DNA of 64,000 nt from Paenibacillus etheri (GCF_001012825.1 NZ_LCZJ02000016.1:21522-85521); one strand, 5' to 3'; shown: positions 43,148-51,161, numbered from the stretch's first letter. Notes: generated by a model not told the origin, from the sequence alone. Translations and numbers: made by a program.

Positions 43148-45133
43148 ATGAAGTTGGAAGATCATATTGCCGCATGGAATTATGCTGCCGTGAAAGTGCT
43201 GGATATTCGACATGCTGTGATGGAGCCAGGGGACAAGCTGCAAGGCTATATATTACCTGCATGTGGATTTATCTACTGTGTGCGGGGTGCGGCCAGCTTG
43301 AATCTCAACGGCATAGATTGCGACGCAGACCGTCATTTTATTGTGCATGGTGGAAAGGGTATGAGACTAAGCATAGAGGCAGGGAAGATTTTTGAATACT
43401 ATTTAATATTCTATAGAGCCTCCTTACCAGGAAGAAAGGATTTAGCAAGACTTTTGGAACGAAGCAATCCATTTCGGATGCAGTATGGCTTTGAGTCTTT
43501 GGAGCCATTGCCACTGCACTATCAACTAATGGCAATGGAACAACTCTGGGCACAAGGAAGCTTATTGGATAGAATTCAAGTTAAAGGTTTGTTCTATCAG
43601 TTTATACATGAATTATTGAAGCAGTTTACAAAGGATGGAATTAACCTCAGGCAACCGGATGTCATTGGGCAGGTTGTCCGTTATATTGAGGTGCATTATC
43701 GTCACAATTTATCACTAGAATCTATAGCGGAGCAATTTAATTATAGCCCTCGTCATTTATCAACGCGTTTTAAAGGGGAGACGGGGTTCAGCCTGATAGA
43801 ATATTTGATAAGATACCGGCTTGAACATGCAGAAGAGCTATTACGATGTACCGATGCTCCACTTCGCGATATTGCAGAAGAAGTTGGATATAGCGATGTA
43901 TATTACTTCAGCCGTATGTTTAGTAAATATAATGGTCAATCTCCCATCCGATTCCGCAAGGAAAGCAGGCTGTTGAGCTTATCGGAGAATCGTCCATTTA
44001 CTACCGCCAGATTCTCCATTGGCGAGAACATATCCTCCCGATATAATGTTATTGAATATGATAATCATTATCATTACTGTTATCATAATAAAATAACCGG
44101 AGGGTCTTCACCTATGCGAATAACAAAGACATCAAGTTTTATTGTAGCGATGCTGCTTAGCTTTACCTTGCTTTTAAGTGCATGCGGATCTGCAAACGTT
44201 GGTTCTAATGCCACGAATTCTAAGGGATCCAAAGCTTCTGAAGTTACATCATCATCAACCAATAATTCAATTGCAACTGATAATAACAATAAAGAGGCTC
44301 AGACAAGAACCATCTCTACGGTAAAGGGAGATATTGTCGTTCCAGCTAATCCAGAGAGGGTTGTCGTGTTATATCTTCAAGGGGATCTTGTTGCACTCGG
44401 CATTAAGCCAGTAGGTACTTCAAGTGTCTTTGAAGGAGCGGCCTTTGCAGAAGAGCTGGGGGGTATTGAAGATCTTGGCTCATGGTATGAGCCTAATCCA
44501 GAGGCTATTATGGCAGTAAAGCCGGACTTGATCATAGCTGCTTCTGAAGAAACTTACGAAATCCTTAAGGATATTGCACCGACCATTCCAATTCCTTATG
44601 AAAAAATGGCGACGGATGAACGTATAATGAAGATTGGCGAGGTATTTGGCAAGGAGCAGGAGGCACAAGCTTTATTAGATAATTTCCACGAGAAGTTGGA
44701 GAAAAGTAAGCAGAAGCTTGATGAACTTGGAATTTTAGATAAGACAGTAACCATTATCGAGGGCGGCAAAAAAGAGATGGCGGTGATCGATAGCAAGCTT
44801 TACGGAAGGGGCTCTCAGATCATTTATGAATATTTAGGACTAAAAGCACCAGAGATTCTTCAGAAGAAGATTGATGGGAGGGAGAAGGCTACAGGAGGGT
44901 TTGTTTCCTTAGAGGTGTTACCTGAGTATATAGGAGACTTCGTATTCCGCTCTGTATGGGATGGGGCTGATGATTTGTCGGACAATCCTATTTGGAACAG
45001 CATTCCAGCAATCAAAGAAGGTAGATTGATCGAAATTGGGTTTGATTTTTCATATTATTCCGATATCTACTCTCTTGATAAGCAGCTAGATTTTGTAGTT
45101 GAGAAGCTAGTGTCAGCGTATGAAAAAAAATAG
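43148..45133 (+). CDS. AraC-family regulator ORF that reads through in frame into a siderophore-binding lipoprotein
   Basis: The frame is open from 43136 to TAG 45131-45133. Residues 1-170 resemble an AraC sensor. Residues 175-275 hold the double helix-turn-helix (L-E-S-I-A-E-Q-F-N-Y-S-P-R-H-L and I-A-E-E-V-G-Y-S-D-V-Y-Y-F-S-R-M-F). After about residue 290, where such proteins normally stop, there is no stop codon: the frame crosses a promoter, Fur box and ribosome binding site (translated as N-V-I-E-Y-D-N-H-Y-H-Y) into a complete lipoprotein with its own signal peptide. The product could be a 660-residue fusion with an internal membrane segment, or mainly a source of regulator. GGAG is 11 bases before ATG 43148; GTG 43136 overlaps it. 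Confidence 0.75.
   Translation: MKLEDHIAAWNYAAVKVLDIRHAVMEPGDKLQGYILPACGFIYCVRGAASLNLNGIDCDADRHFIVHGGKGMRLSIEAGKIFEYYLIFYRASLPGRKDLARLLERSNPFRMQYGFESLEPLPLHYQLMAMEQLWAQGSLLDRIQVKGLFYQFIHELLKQFTKDGINLRQPDVIGQVVRYIEVHYRHNLSLESIAEQFNYSPRHLSTRFKGETGFSLIEYLIRYRLEHAEELLRCTDAPLRDIAEEVGYSDVYYFSRMFSKYNGQSPIRFRKESRLLSLSENRPFTTARFSIGENISSRYNVIEYDNHYHYCYHNKITGGSSPMRITKTSSFIVAMLLSFTLLLSACGSANVGSNATNSKGSKASEVTSSSTNNSIATDNNNKEAQTRTISTVKGDIVVPANPERVVVLYLQGDLVALGIKPVGTSSVFEGAAFAEELGGIEDLGSWYEPNPEAIMAVKPDLIIAASEETYEILKDIAPTIPIPYEKMATDERIMKIGEVFGKEQEAQALLDNFHEKLEKSKQKLDELGILDKTVTIIEGGKKEMAVIDSKLYGRGSQIIYEYLGLKAPEILQKKIDGREKATGGFVSLEVLPEYIGDFVFRSVWDGADDLSDNPIWNSIPAIKEGRLIEIGFDFSYYSDIYSLDKQLDFVVEKLVSAYEKK
44019..44104 (+). 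promoter_or_regulatory. Internal promoter, perfect Fur box and RBS inside the AraC reading frame
   Basis: TTGGCG (44019-44024), 17 bases and TATAAT (44042-44047) form a promoter. TGATAATCATTATCA (44059-44073) is a perfect Fur box identical to the one at 43075. GGAGGG (44099-44104) is 9 bases before ATG 44114. All lie in the uninterrupted frame that starts at 43148. Confidence 0.85.
44114..45133 (+). CDS. Iron-siderophore ABC transporter substrate-binding lipoprotein
   Basis: From ATG 44114 a signal peptide (M-R-I-T-K-T, hydrophobic core, lipobox L-S-A-C with Cys24) leads into a Ser/Asn-rich linker and an FhuD/FecB-type binding domain (R-T-I-S-T-V-K-G-D-I-V-V-P, N-P-E-R-V-V). It has its own Fur-boxed promoter and ribosome binding site, so independent expression is very likely. 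The first permease gene overlaps its end by 14 bases. It should deliver a ferric siderophore to the two permeases downstream. The same frame is continuous with the AraC ORF upstream. Confidence 0.9.
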   Translation: MRITKTSSFIVAMLLSFTLLLSACGSANVGSNATNSKGSKASEVTSSSTNNSIATDNNNKEAQTRTISTVKGDIVVPANPERVVVLYLQGDLVALGIKPVGTSSVFEGAAFAEELGGIEDLGSWYEPNPEAIMAVKPDLIIAASEETYEILKDIAPTIPIPYEKMATDERIMKIGEVFGKEQEAQALLDNFHEKLEKSKQKLDELGILDKTVTIIEGGKKEMAVIDSKLYGRGSQIIYEYLGLKAPEILQKKIDGREKATGGFVSLEVLPEYIGDFVFRSVWDGADDLSDNPIWNSIPAIKEGRLIEIGFDFSYYSDIYSLDKQLDFVVEKLVSAYEKK

Positions 45134-46169
45134 AAAGCTAGATGATAGAACAACTGTTATCCCTAATTTAAGAGGGAAATCGTATTTCGGTCTGTTTTTA
45201 CTCCTAGGGATATTGCTGCTGCTGCTTTCAGTAGCAGCTTCTATTTCTTTTGGCTCTGCTTCCATGAGCCTGAAGATGGCATGGACAGCGACTTTTAATT
45301 TTGATCCTGAACTGACCGAGCATCAGATTATTCATGCCCTTCGTATTCCGCGTACGGCAGCTGATATTATTGCGGGTATGTGTCTCGCGGTAGCAGGAGC
45401 GGTAATGCAAGGCTATACGCGAAATCCCTTAGCTGATTCGGGATTAATGGGAGTAAATGCAGGAGCAGCTCTTGCAATGGCCGTTACACTAGTTTTCCTT
45501 CCAGGGCAACTGCAGACGACAACCTTGCTAGTTAGCTTTATTGGCGCAGGACTTGGTGCAGGATTAACGTATCTTGCCGCTTCAATGAATCGTTCAGGAA
45601 TGACACCTCAACGACTGGTGCTAGCTGGAATATCAATTACAATGCTATTTGGAGCTGTGGGATCATTTATCTCATTAAACTATGGAATTGGTCGTGCCCT
45701 TGCTTATTGGACTTCGGGTAGTGTGGCTGGAGCAACATGGATGGAAATTAAGCTAGTTATTCCTTGGTTCTTAGGTGGGCTGGCTTTGTCACTATTCATT
45801 GCACGCTCCATCACTGTTTTAAACTTGGGGGAAGAGATCGCGAAAGGCTTCGGGCAACGGATCGTTCTCGTTAAGATGATAGCTACGCTTGCGGTCCTTT
45901 TACTTGCGGGTGTAGCAGTTGCACTTGTAGGACCAATCGGCTTTGTAGGTCTGATTATACCGCATATCATGCGTTTTTTTGTAGGGGTAGATTATCGTTA
46001 TATTATTCCGGCATCAGCCATTTACGGCGGCGCACTTATGGTTGTGGCGGATATCGCAGGAAGGCTGATTAATCGTCCGGCAGAGACAGCACTGGGCATT
46101 ATTTTTGCTATGATTGGTGTTCCTTTCTTCTTGTTAATTGCGAGCAAAGAGAGGAGAGCCTTCAAATGA
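45120..46169 (+). CDS. FecCD-family siderophore permease, first subunit
   Basis: The 349-residue protein has about nine or ten membrane segments. R-I-P-R-T-A-A-D-I-I-A-G near residue 77, A-V-M-Q-G-Y-T-R-N-P-L-A-D and G-L-I-I-P-H-I-M-R near 280 (the coupling loop to the ATPase) are FecCD signatures. Its start overlaps the lipoprotein gene by 14 bases, and its stop overlaps the next gene (ATGA), so the three are translated together. With its partner it forms the membrane channel for ferric siderophore import. Confidence 0.92.
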   Translation: MKKNRKLDDRTTVIPNLRGKSYFGLFLLLGILLLLLSVAASISFGSASMSLKMAWTATFNFDPELTEHQIIHALRIPRTAADIIAGMCLAVAGAVMQGYTRNPLADSGLMGVNAGAALAMAVTLVFLPGQLQTTTLLVSFIGAGLGAGLTYLAASMNRSGMTPQRLVLAGISITMLFGAVGSFISLNYGIGRALAYWTSGSVAGATWMEIKLVIPWFLGGLALSLFIARSITVLNLGEEIAKGFGQRIVLVKMIATLAVLLLAGVAVALVGPIGFVGLIIPHIMRFFVGVDYRYIIPASAIYGGALMVVADIAGRLINRPAETALGIIFAMIGVPFFLLIASKERRAFK

Positions 46170-47173
46170 ATGTTGTTAAATCGCATAAGGCTACAATATG
46201 GATTCTATCTCTCTTATTATTGCTTATTGCAGGAGCTATTCTTAGTCTTAATATGGGAAAGGTATCTCTCAATCCACTTGAAGTATTTCAAGTATTGCTT
46301 GGACAAGGTCCAGAGGAGCATAATCTCGTTGTTTATAAGTTTCGTCTTCCCCGGATCGTATTAGCGATACTTGTTGGATTTGGGATGGCACTGGCAGGTG
46401 CTGTTATGCAGGCGTTGCTGCGCAATGATCTGGCTGATCCCGGAATGCTTGGTATTAGCTCAGGTTCAGGTCTTATGGTGTTGCTGATTATCTCAACTGT
46501 AAGCATACAAGGCACCGCTATAACATTATTACTGCCATCTATGGCATTTTTGGGTGGTTTGCTGGCAGCAGCTCTGATCTATGTTCTAGCCTATAGAAAA
46601 CGTCGTATGATTTCTTTTACACGACTTGTCTTGACTGGTGTTGCGATTAATATGGGGTTAAGTGCTCTGTCGTTATTCCTAACTTTAAAGCTTGATGACC
46701 AGAAGTATGAGTTTGCGCAGCGTTGGCAAGCAGGATATTTATGGGGCGACAAGTGGTCTTATATCAGCTTGCTGGCACCGTGGGTACTGCTGCTATTTAC
46801 ATATATTCTTTCCAATTTTAGGACATTGAACGTCTTGGTGCTAGGCAACGACATTTCGATAGGATTAGGAGTCGCTGTAAAACGGAAATTTTTGCGTCTG
46901 GCGATTGCGGCTGTGGGGATTGCTTCTGGCTGTGTAGCGCTCGGGGGCTCGATCTTTTTTATTGGATTGATTAGTCCGCATGTGGCTCGCAAGCTGGTAG
47001 GTCACGACTACAAAGTGCTTCTACCAACTTCAGCGCTTATAGGTGCGCTATTGCTGCTTGTAGCGGATACGATTGCTCGAACGGTCAGCTTTAAGTCAGA
47101 TATTCCCGCAGGGATTATTGTAACAATGCTGAGTGTGCCTTACTTCCTATATTTATTGATGCGTTCAAAATAG
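46166..47173 (+). CDS. FecCD-family siderophore permease, second subunit
   Basis: The 335-residue protein resembles the preceding one in fold: R-L-P-R-I-V-L-A-I-L-V-G near residue 59, A-V-M-Q-A-L-L-R-N-D-L-A-D-P-G and G-L-I-S-P-H-V-A-R-K-L near 270. The two permeases should form a heterodimer. No ATP-binding subunit follows; the operon ends in a strong terminator, so a shared ATPase (as YusV serves several systems in B. subtilis) is inferred. Confidence 0.92.
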   Translation: MNVVKSHKATIWILSLLLLLIAGAILSLNMGKVSLNPLEVFQVLLGQGPEEHNLVVYKFRLPRIVLAILVGFGMALAGAVMQALLRNDLADPGMLGISSGSGLMVLLIISTVSIQGTAITLLLPSMAFLGGLLAAALIYVLAYRKRRMISFTRLVLTGVAINMGLSALSLFLTLKLDDQKYEFAQRWQAGYLWGDKWSYISLLAPWVLLLFTYILSNFRTLNVLVLGNDISIGLGVAVKRKFLRLAIAAVGIASGCVALGGSIFFIGLISPHVARKLVGHDYKVLLPTSALIGALLLLVADTIARTVSFKSDIPAGIIVTMLSVPYFLYLLMRSK

Positions 47174-47221
47174 ATATCGATTATTACTCCGGCTGGATAT
47201 TGACCCCATACCCCTATTCCA

Positions 47222-47268
47222 AAAAAACCGCGAAAATCCTAGATTATACAAGGATTTTCGCGGTTTTT
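47222..47268 (+). terminator. Strong rho-independent terminator of the siderophore operon
   Basis: AAAAACCGCGAAAATCCT pairs perfectly with its complement around a nine-base loop, with T tract. Confidence 0.92.
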
Positions 47269-47450
47269 AAATTCCGCTTCTTGGACTTATCTTTTGCTAT
47301 CATACAACCTCGCCGTCCAAAACAACATCATCCGCAAACGGGAGATGTAGTTCAGAGGATTGTTGAGTACAAACATTATCATGTCTGGTATATAACCGGA
47401 TCTACCGGACTCTTGGAAATTTATAAGTCGATAGCCATCTATTATGCAAC

Positions 47451-47615
47451 TTACTTATCTTTAGGATTCTTTGGTTTTTCAGCCATATACATGGTGATTC
47501 CGAATAAAATTCCTAATCCACCACCTATAGCAATGTTGTTGTCGAAAACAATAGTAAAAGATACACCGGTGATGATTCCAATTGTAATAGCAGAGAGTAA
47601 TCTTTTATTTTTCAT
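47451..47615 (-). CDS. Small two-helix membrane protein (54 aa)
   Basis: The minus strand reads M-K-N-K-R-L-L-S-A-I-T-I-G-I-I-T-G-V-S-F, then two hydrophobic segments separated by F-D-N-N-I-A-I-G-G-G, and a charged tail K-P-K-N-P-K-D-K. AAAGGATG precedes the ATG. The regular design of two helices with a positive start supports a real gene. Function unknown. The upstream bases 47269-47450 hold no gene that I can support. Confidence 0.6.
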   Translation of the reverse strand: MKNKRLLSAITIGIITGVSFTIVFDNNIAIGGGLGILFGITMYMAEKPKNPKDK

Positions 47616-47708
47616 TAAAAATAAACATCCTTTTCAATTATTTAACAATTGTACGTAATAGATCAAATTTAGTTTCGAAGGCATAGCCCATAAGGAGAGG
47701 TAAACGAA

Positions 47709-47922
47709 ATGGCAAAACAAACCAAAGCTCAAGAAATCGGGACTGAAACCAGAAGACAAAGTAATGATGCATTCATGCTACGAAGATCGGAAGGAAAAAT
47801 ACAAGGATAAGGTTTGGACGGTGAAATCGGAACCGTGGGACTTGTGCGGATCAGAGGTAGTGTTGCTGGAAGGTTTTAATGGCGGGTTTGCGACTGAATA
47901 TCTGAAGAAGGTAGAGGGTTAA
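47709..47922 (+). pseudogene. Small phage-type gene with shifted start
   Basis: AAGGAGAGG precedes ATG 47709, whose frame stops early. A second frame carries L-K-K-S-G-L-K-P-E-D-K-V-M-M-H-S-C-Y-E-D to TAA 47920-47922 and is protein-like throughout. The ORF 47764-47922 alone gives 52 residues. A one-base change between 47715 and 47735 explains both. The family is not recognised. Immediately downstream (47970-48065) another fragment reads N-E-Q-L-R-K-Q-V-A-E-R-Q-G-L-D-N. Confidence 0.5.
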
Positions 47923-48025
47923 CTCCCCTCTCCCCTATAAAGGAGAGGACAAATAACCAGTATGTATAGAATGAACAATTACGCAAACAAGTTGCTGAGC
48001 GTCAGGGGTTGGACAATTGCAGATA

Positions 48026-48232
48026 TTATAATCGGGGGATGCCTGGTGACCTCAAACGATTGATGACGAGATAAATTATACCCAACCAAGGTGTAAGAAT
48101 TGTCAGTATGACAGCAATAACAATCTTCCATAATTCAGATTTCTTTTTCCACATAACTCTAGCAACAATAATTGGAACAAGTATGCGTAGTGCATATATT
48201 CCAATACCGATGAGTATTACGACATATTCCAT
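48026..48232 (-). CDS. Small membrane protein (68 aa)
   Basis: ATG 48232 follows AAGGAG at a good distance. The protein has two hydrophobic helices and W-K-I-V-I-A-V-I-L-T-I-L-T-P-W-L-G-I-I-Y, like small two-helix proteins of the superinfection-immunity or phospholipase-D-N type. Its last residues overlap a decayed phage fragment on the other strand, so the natural C-terminus may have been changed. Function unknown. Confidence 0.6.
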   Translation of the reverse strand: MEYVVILIGIGIYALRILVPIIVARVMWKKKSELWKIVIAVILTILTPWLGIIYLVINRLRSPGIPRL

Positions 48233-48343
48233 TTCAAATTCTCCTTATGTATTATTTATTCTTTTTTACTATCGGTTGAAAAATAAATCATTATTAACAT
48301 CGCTTGTATTTATTTGTAAATACGGTGAAGAAATGAGGCAAAG

Positions 48344-48514
48344 CCATGAAGTCGATAACCATCATTCAGCCATGGGCAACGCGGTCGGCAGTGCCGGTTA
48401 ATCCAAACTGCCCATATGTGGCAACCAACACCCTATAGACCATCCTAGTAGGCCGGGAATTTATTTGTGTGTACCGTGTGACTACGTATATGAGGAAGGG
48501 AGCGACAAGGCATG
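48344..48514 (+). pseudogene. ASCH-like start joined to a frameshifted zinc-ribbon segment
   Basis: ATG 48344 reads M-K-S-I-T-I-I-Q-P-W-A-T-R-S. The block S-I-T-I-x-Q-P-W-A-T is the usual start of ASCH-domain proteins. It then passes directly into P-V-N-P-N-C-P, and one base is off. In the neighbouring frame C-G-N-Q-H-P-I-D-H-P and Y-L-C-V-P-C-D-Y-V-Y-E continue to a TGA that overlaps the ATG of the next gene. The C-P-x-C-G and C-V-P-C pairs make a zinc ribbon. I infer an internal deletion plus a frameshift. Confidence 0.5.
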
Positions 48515-48955
48515 ATACAGGTAAAGGATACCGATGATCAAAAAGCTTTAACGATCGAAGAATTATCCGAACTACTGCAATACATTGAGAAGCACAACAG
48601 CTGGAAGAACAATCTCAAAGCCCAGAGGCTTATAAAATATGTGGACTTCTCTTTTGATACCCGGGACTGCACCGTCTGGAAAATTAATCTCCGCCTTAGC
48701 GGACAAGGAACCACATTCCGTACAGAGGCGGGATACAACCTTAAAGATAAAGTGTATGAGCACTTGAAGGGAGAACGGCAACAATTAATTCGTCACAGTG
48801 AAGATGAGGCGTGGGAAGATGCTCCGGACTACTGCAATGACCCTGCTGCCAGCCTAGAGGTACAGGCAAAGGCTATAGAGGTAGATGCAGAGCTATACAT
48901 GAATAAATTGGCGTTCATCAAAGGCGTAAATGTGCAATACGTCGATGGGGCATGA
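48512..48955 (+). CDS. Uncharacterised phage-type protein (147 aa)
   Basis: The frame is intact, with GGGAGCG before the ATG, and overlaps the stop of the zinc-ribbon remnant. The protein is soluble, starts with I-Q-V-K-D-T-D-D-Q-K-A-L-T-I-E-E-L-S-E-L-L and is rich in charged residues. No family recognised. Its style and place suggest an early phage gene. Downstream (48965-49066) a broken frame reads D-D-G-W-Y-I-K-V-S-D-A-A-L-I. Confidence 0.6.
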   Translation: MIQVKDTDDQKALTIEELSELLQYIEKHNSWKNNLKAQRLIKYVDFSFDTRDCTVWKINLRLSGQGTTFRTEAGYNLKDKVYEHLKGERQQLIRHSEDEAWEDAPDYCNDPAASLEVQAKAIEVDAELYMNKLAFIKGVNVQYVDGA

Positions 48956-49216
48956 AATCATGATGATGGATGGTATATCAAGGTTTCAGATGCGGCTCTC
49001 ATAGCTAACGCCAGCCCCCGAGAGATGGCAGAGGCGGCATATATCACGCTTAGTAGTGTTAAGTAGACGCAAACTGTTCATTATAGTTGAGCAACGTGGA
49101 AATTCAGTAAATAAAATAGCCTACACCATAAAAATGTAGGCTAAGCAATTAAAAGTTAGTCTGTTACTAATAAATCTATCTCCGTGCTTATTAAGTACCA
49201 AATTTCTGGTTGACCT

Positions 49217-49720
49217 TTATATAGACTTCGCAATAACTTCACATTTTTTAATAGCCCAAATGTAATGACTAGAGGTGTTTGCTGCAAAATAGCTGTATAA
49301 ATTACTTGTTTTTGTCCATTTATAGTACTTCTTGGTCATGAGTTGTTCATTGGTATGTAATTTGATTAATTCCATTACTCTGTCATGACTTAACTTCAAT
49401 TTTTTTATAGCTTGATTTAATGATAGATCTTGATATTGTTCCCAAATTCGCAAATTAAGTAGTTCGATAGCACTCCACTTATAACCAGCTGCTGGCATAG
49501 AAGGAGTATCACCATCCATACCTTCTCTATACCATCTCTCAAGCATTGCATGCCACTCATATAAATGCATTAATACATCACGAAAATTCTTATCTCTTTC
49601 CTGAGTATCAACAGAAAATCCCCTTTTTCTGCTGGGGACAGATTCAATTATTTCAAGCAATAAATTAAAATTCTTGTCGCTATTCATTAATAAAATTTCT
49701 TTTTCATTTTGAGTTATCAT
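49217..49720 (-). CDS. ClbS/DfsB family four-helix bundle protein
   Basis: The 167-residue protein reads L-M-H-L-Y-E-W-H-A-M-L-E-R-W near residue 50 and W-S-A-I-E-L-L-N near 82, the pattern of the ClbS/DfsB family (a DinB-like four-helix bundle). ClbS protects E. coli from its own genotoxin colibactin by opening the cyclopropane warhead; most relatives are uncharacterised. AGGAGGAA precedes the ATG. It is a complete minus-strand gene inside the phage remnant, so it may be acquired cargo (inference). Confidence 0.8.
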   Translation of the reverse strand: MITQNEKEILLMNSDKNFNLLLEIIESVPSRKRGFSVDTQERDKNFRDVLMHLYEWHAMLERWYREGMDGDTPSMPAAGYKWSAIELLNLRIWEQYQDLSLNQAIKKLKLSHDRVMELIKLHTNEQLMTKKYYKWTKTSNLYSYFAANTSSHYIWAIKKCEVIAKSI

Positions 49721-49930
49721 GAAAAATTCCTCCTATTTTTCTATATATTAACATGAGGGTATTCGTTCCGCTAAGTAACATTTGATAAATTGTATTAACG
49801 CTATCCTGCCCATTCGTTTAGTTTAATGCCCTCCATAGTCTAATACTTTATTTTGACAGAAACGGTTCCGTTAGATGATGTGCAGTACGAAGAGACTGAA
49901 CAGTAGACTCATACTGTGAAGCAAAAGAAT

Positions 49931-50131
49931 TTACAACTTAGATTTCTCTTTATACTTTGACCAATTAATCCAAGAGATACTTAAAAAACCTAAAGTCATA
50001 ATAAGAAGTTGTATTGGATCTCGATTAATATCAAATACAATTCCGATGCCAGCAGCGAGAGGTATTAATGTAATACTAATAATGGAGAACCATTTATAAA
50101 TATTTTGATTTTCCTTCTTTTCGTTATTCAT
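49931..50131 (-). CDS. Small two-helix membrane protein (66 aa)
   Basis: The sequence has a charged start (M-N-N-E-K-K-E-N-Q), two hydrophobic helices and a basic tail (W-S-K-Y-K-E-K-S-K-L). GGGG lies 8 bases before the ATG. No family recognised. The stretch between this gene and the ClbS-like gene holds only a short plus-strand fragment (T-E-T-V-P-L-D-D-V-Q-Y-E-E-T-E-Q near 49855-49905). Confidence 0.6.
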   Translation of the reverse strand: MNNEKKENQNIYKWFSIISITLIPLAAGIGIVFDINRDPIQLLIMTLGFLSISWINWSKYKEKSKL

Positions 50132-50242
50132 ATTTTAACCCCATTTTTTAAAAAAATAGTAATTAACGTAATATATCAAACCAACTGAATCTGATGTCTA
50201 CTTACTGAATTAGTGAATTTTGAAATATCCAGGTCTGCAGGT

Positions 50243-50434
50243 TTAAAATTTCTCAGGATTTTTAATTTTAATTGAGGCTACTTCTCCACACTTTTTACAA
50301 AATGTATATATAACCGGGGAGCCGAATGAAAAAGTTTTACCGATCGGCATTACTCTAGCATCCACAGCGTTCACTTCACCTTTAGCAAAGGTAGTACTTC
50401 CACAAGTTTTACAAGTTAGGTTTTCTTGATTCAT
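50243..50434 (-). CDS. Zinc-ribbon protein (63 aa)
   Basis: From ATG 50434 the protein has C-K-T-C-G-S near residue 7 and C-K-K-C-G-E near 48, a zinc ribbon with two C-x-x-C knuckles. GGATGG stands 7 bases upstream, so the frame extension to 50464 is not used. Zinc ribbons of this size often bind nucleic acid or protein, but no family is assigned. Confidence 0.65.
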   Translation of the reverse strand: MNQENLTCKTCGSTTFAKGEVNAVDARVMPIGKTFSFGSPVIYTFCKKCGEVASIKIKNPEKF

Positions 50435-50615
50435 AATAACCATCCTTAATAAAATATTTAACAATTCATACGAATTATCCCAAAGGTAGGTTTCATTAAT
50501 AAAAAGTACTAAGGAACATTACGAAGATATAACGCGACATATAAGGGGATTGAGGAGTAAACCCTTCTCTCCCACAGTTCATCAATAAACCCAAATTTGA
50601 GAGGAGCAATTATAA

Positions 50616-51007
50616 ATGAAATTCAAATAACAGCACACTTCAATAAGCAAATGAAGGACTCTAAAAAAGAGCTTGTACAATTCCACGTAAAGGGCGATGA
50701 CGAGAAGAAGCCTGAGCTTAATGCAATGACTCGTTCGGTGGTTGTGTCGAACATTGAAGGCGTAGAACAGGCATTGACCACCGAGTTCAGCAAAAGCACA
50801 AAGGATGCCAAAAAGACAGTGCTGGAGTTCATCGTCAAAGGTGACACATCCTCTGAGCATTCCTATGAGTTCTATCGGAAGGCTGGATCAGATGTAGTCT
50901 TGGAAGTCGTTGAATCTCAAATGAGCATTGAAGAGTTCCGAGGTGATAACGATGAAGTTGATCATGAAGAGCCAAGAGAAGGCGTACGAGGCAAGGTTAA
51001 CAATTGA
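50616..51007 (+). pseudogene. Phage-type protein gene with damaged start
   Basis: GAGAGGAG points to ATG 50616, which reads M-K-F-K and stops. Adding one base at about 50625 gives M-K-F-Q-I-T-A-H-F-N-K-Q-M-K and then a long intact frame (K-D-S-K-K-E-L-V-Q-F-H-V-K-G-D-D) to TGA 51005-51007. The protein would be about 130 residues with two similar halves, each having F/L-x-V-K-G-D. The alternative TTG start at 50597 has no site. No family recognised. Confidence 0.5.
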
Positions 51008-51107
51008 ATTGGAAGACAAGGATCAACTCACTCTGGAGGAGGTAGCTGCTGCAGGGGAGAAGAATGGCCCGGAAATTCCTGGAAATGATGACGGTCTGCC
51101 GTTCTAG
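50952..51107 (+). CDS. Small acidic ORF with an SSB-like C-terminal tip (51 aa)
   Basis: This frame overlaps the end of the preceding one in a different register. It ends in P-G-N-D-D-G-L-P-F, which matches the acidic tip of single-stranded-DNA-binding proteins (D-D-x-I/L-P-F) that recruits repair proteins. It may be a separate gene or the true C-terminus of the preceding gene after a frameshift near 50990. Confidence 0.45.
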   Translation: MKLIMKSQEKAYEARLTIELEDKDQLTLEEVAAAGEKNGPEIPGNDDGLPF

Positions 51108-51161
51108 ATGGTACACGCCCTGGCTTCGGTCGGGGGATTCTTAACAAAAAGGGATTGCCCA

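Noticed and set aside
47290-47345. Minus-strand L-D-G-E-V-V, reminiscent of ATP-dependent DNA ligases
   Set aside because: Six residues followed by stops are too little evidence.
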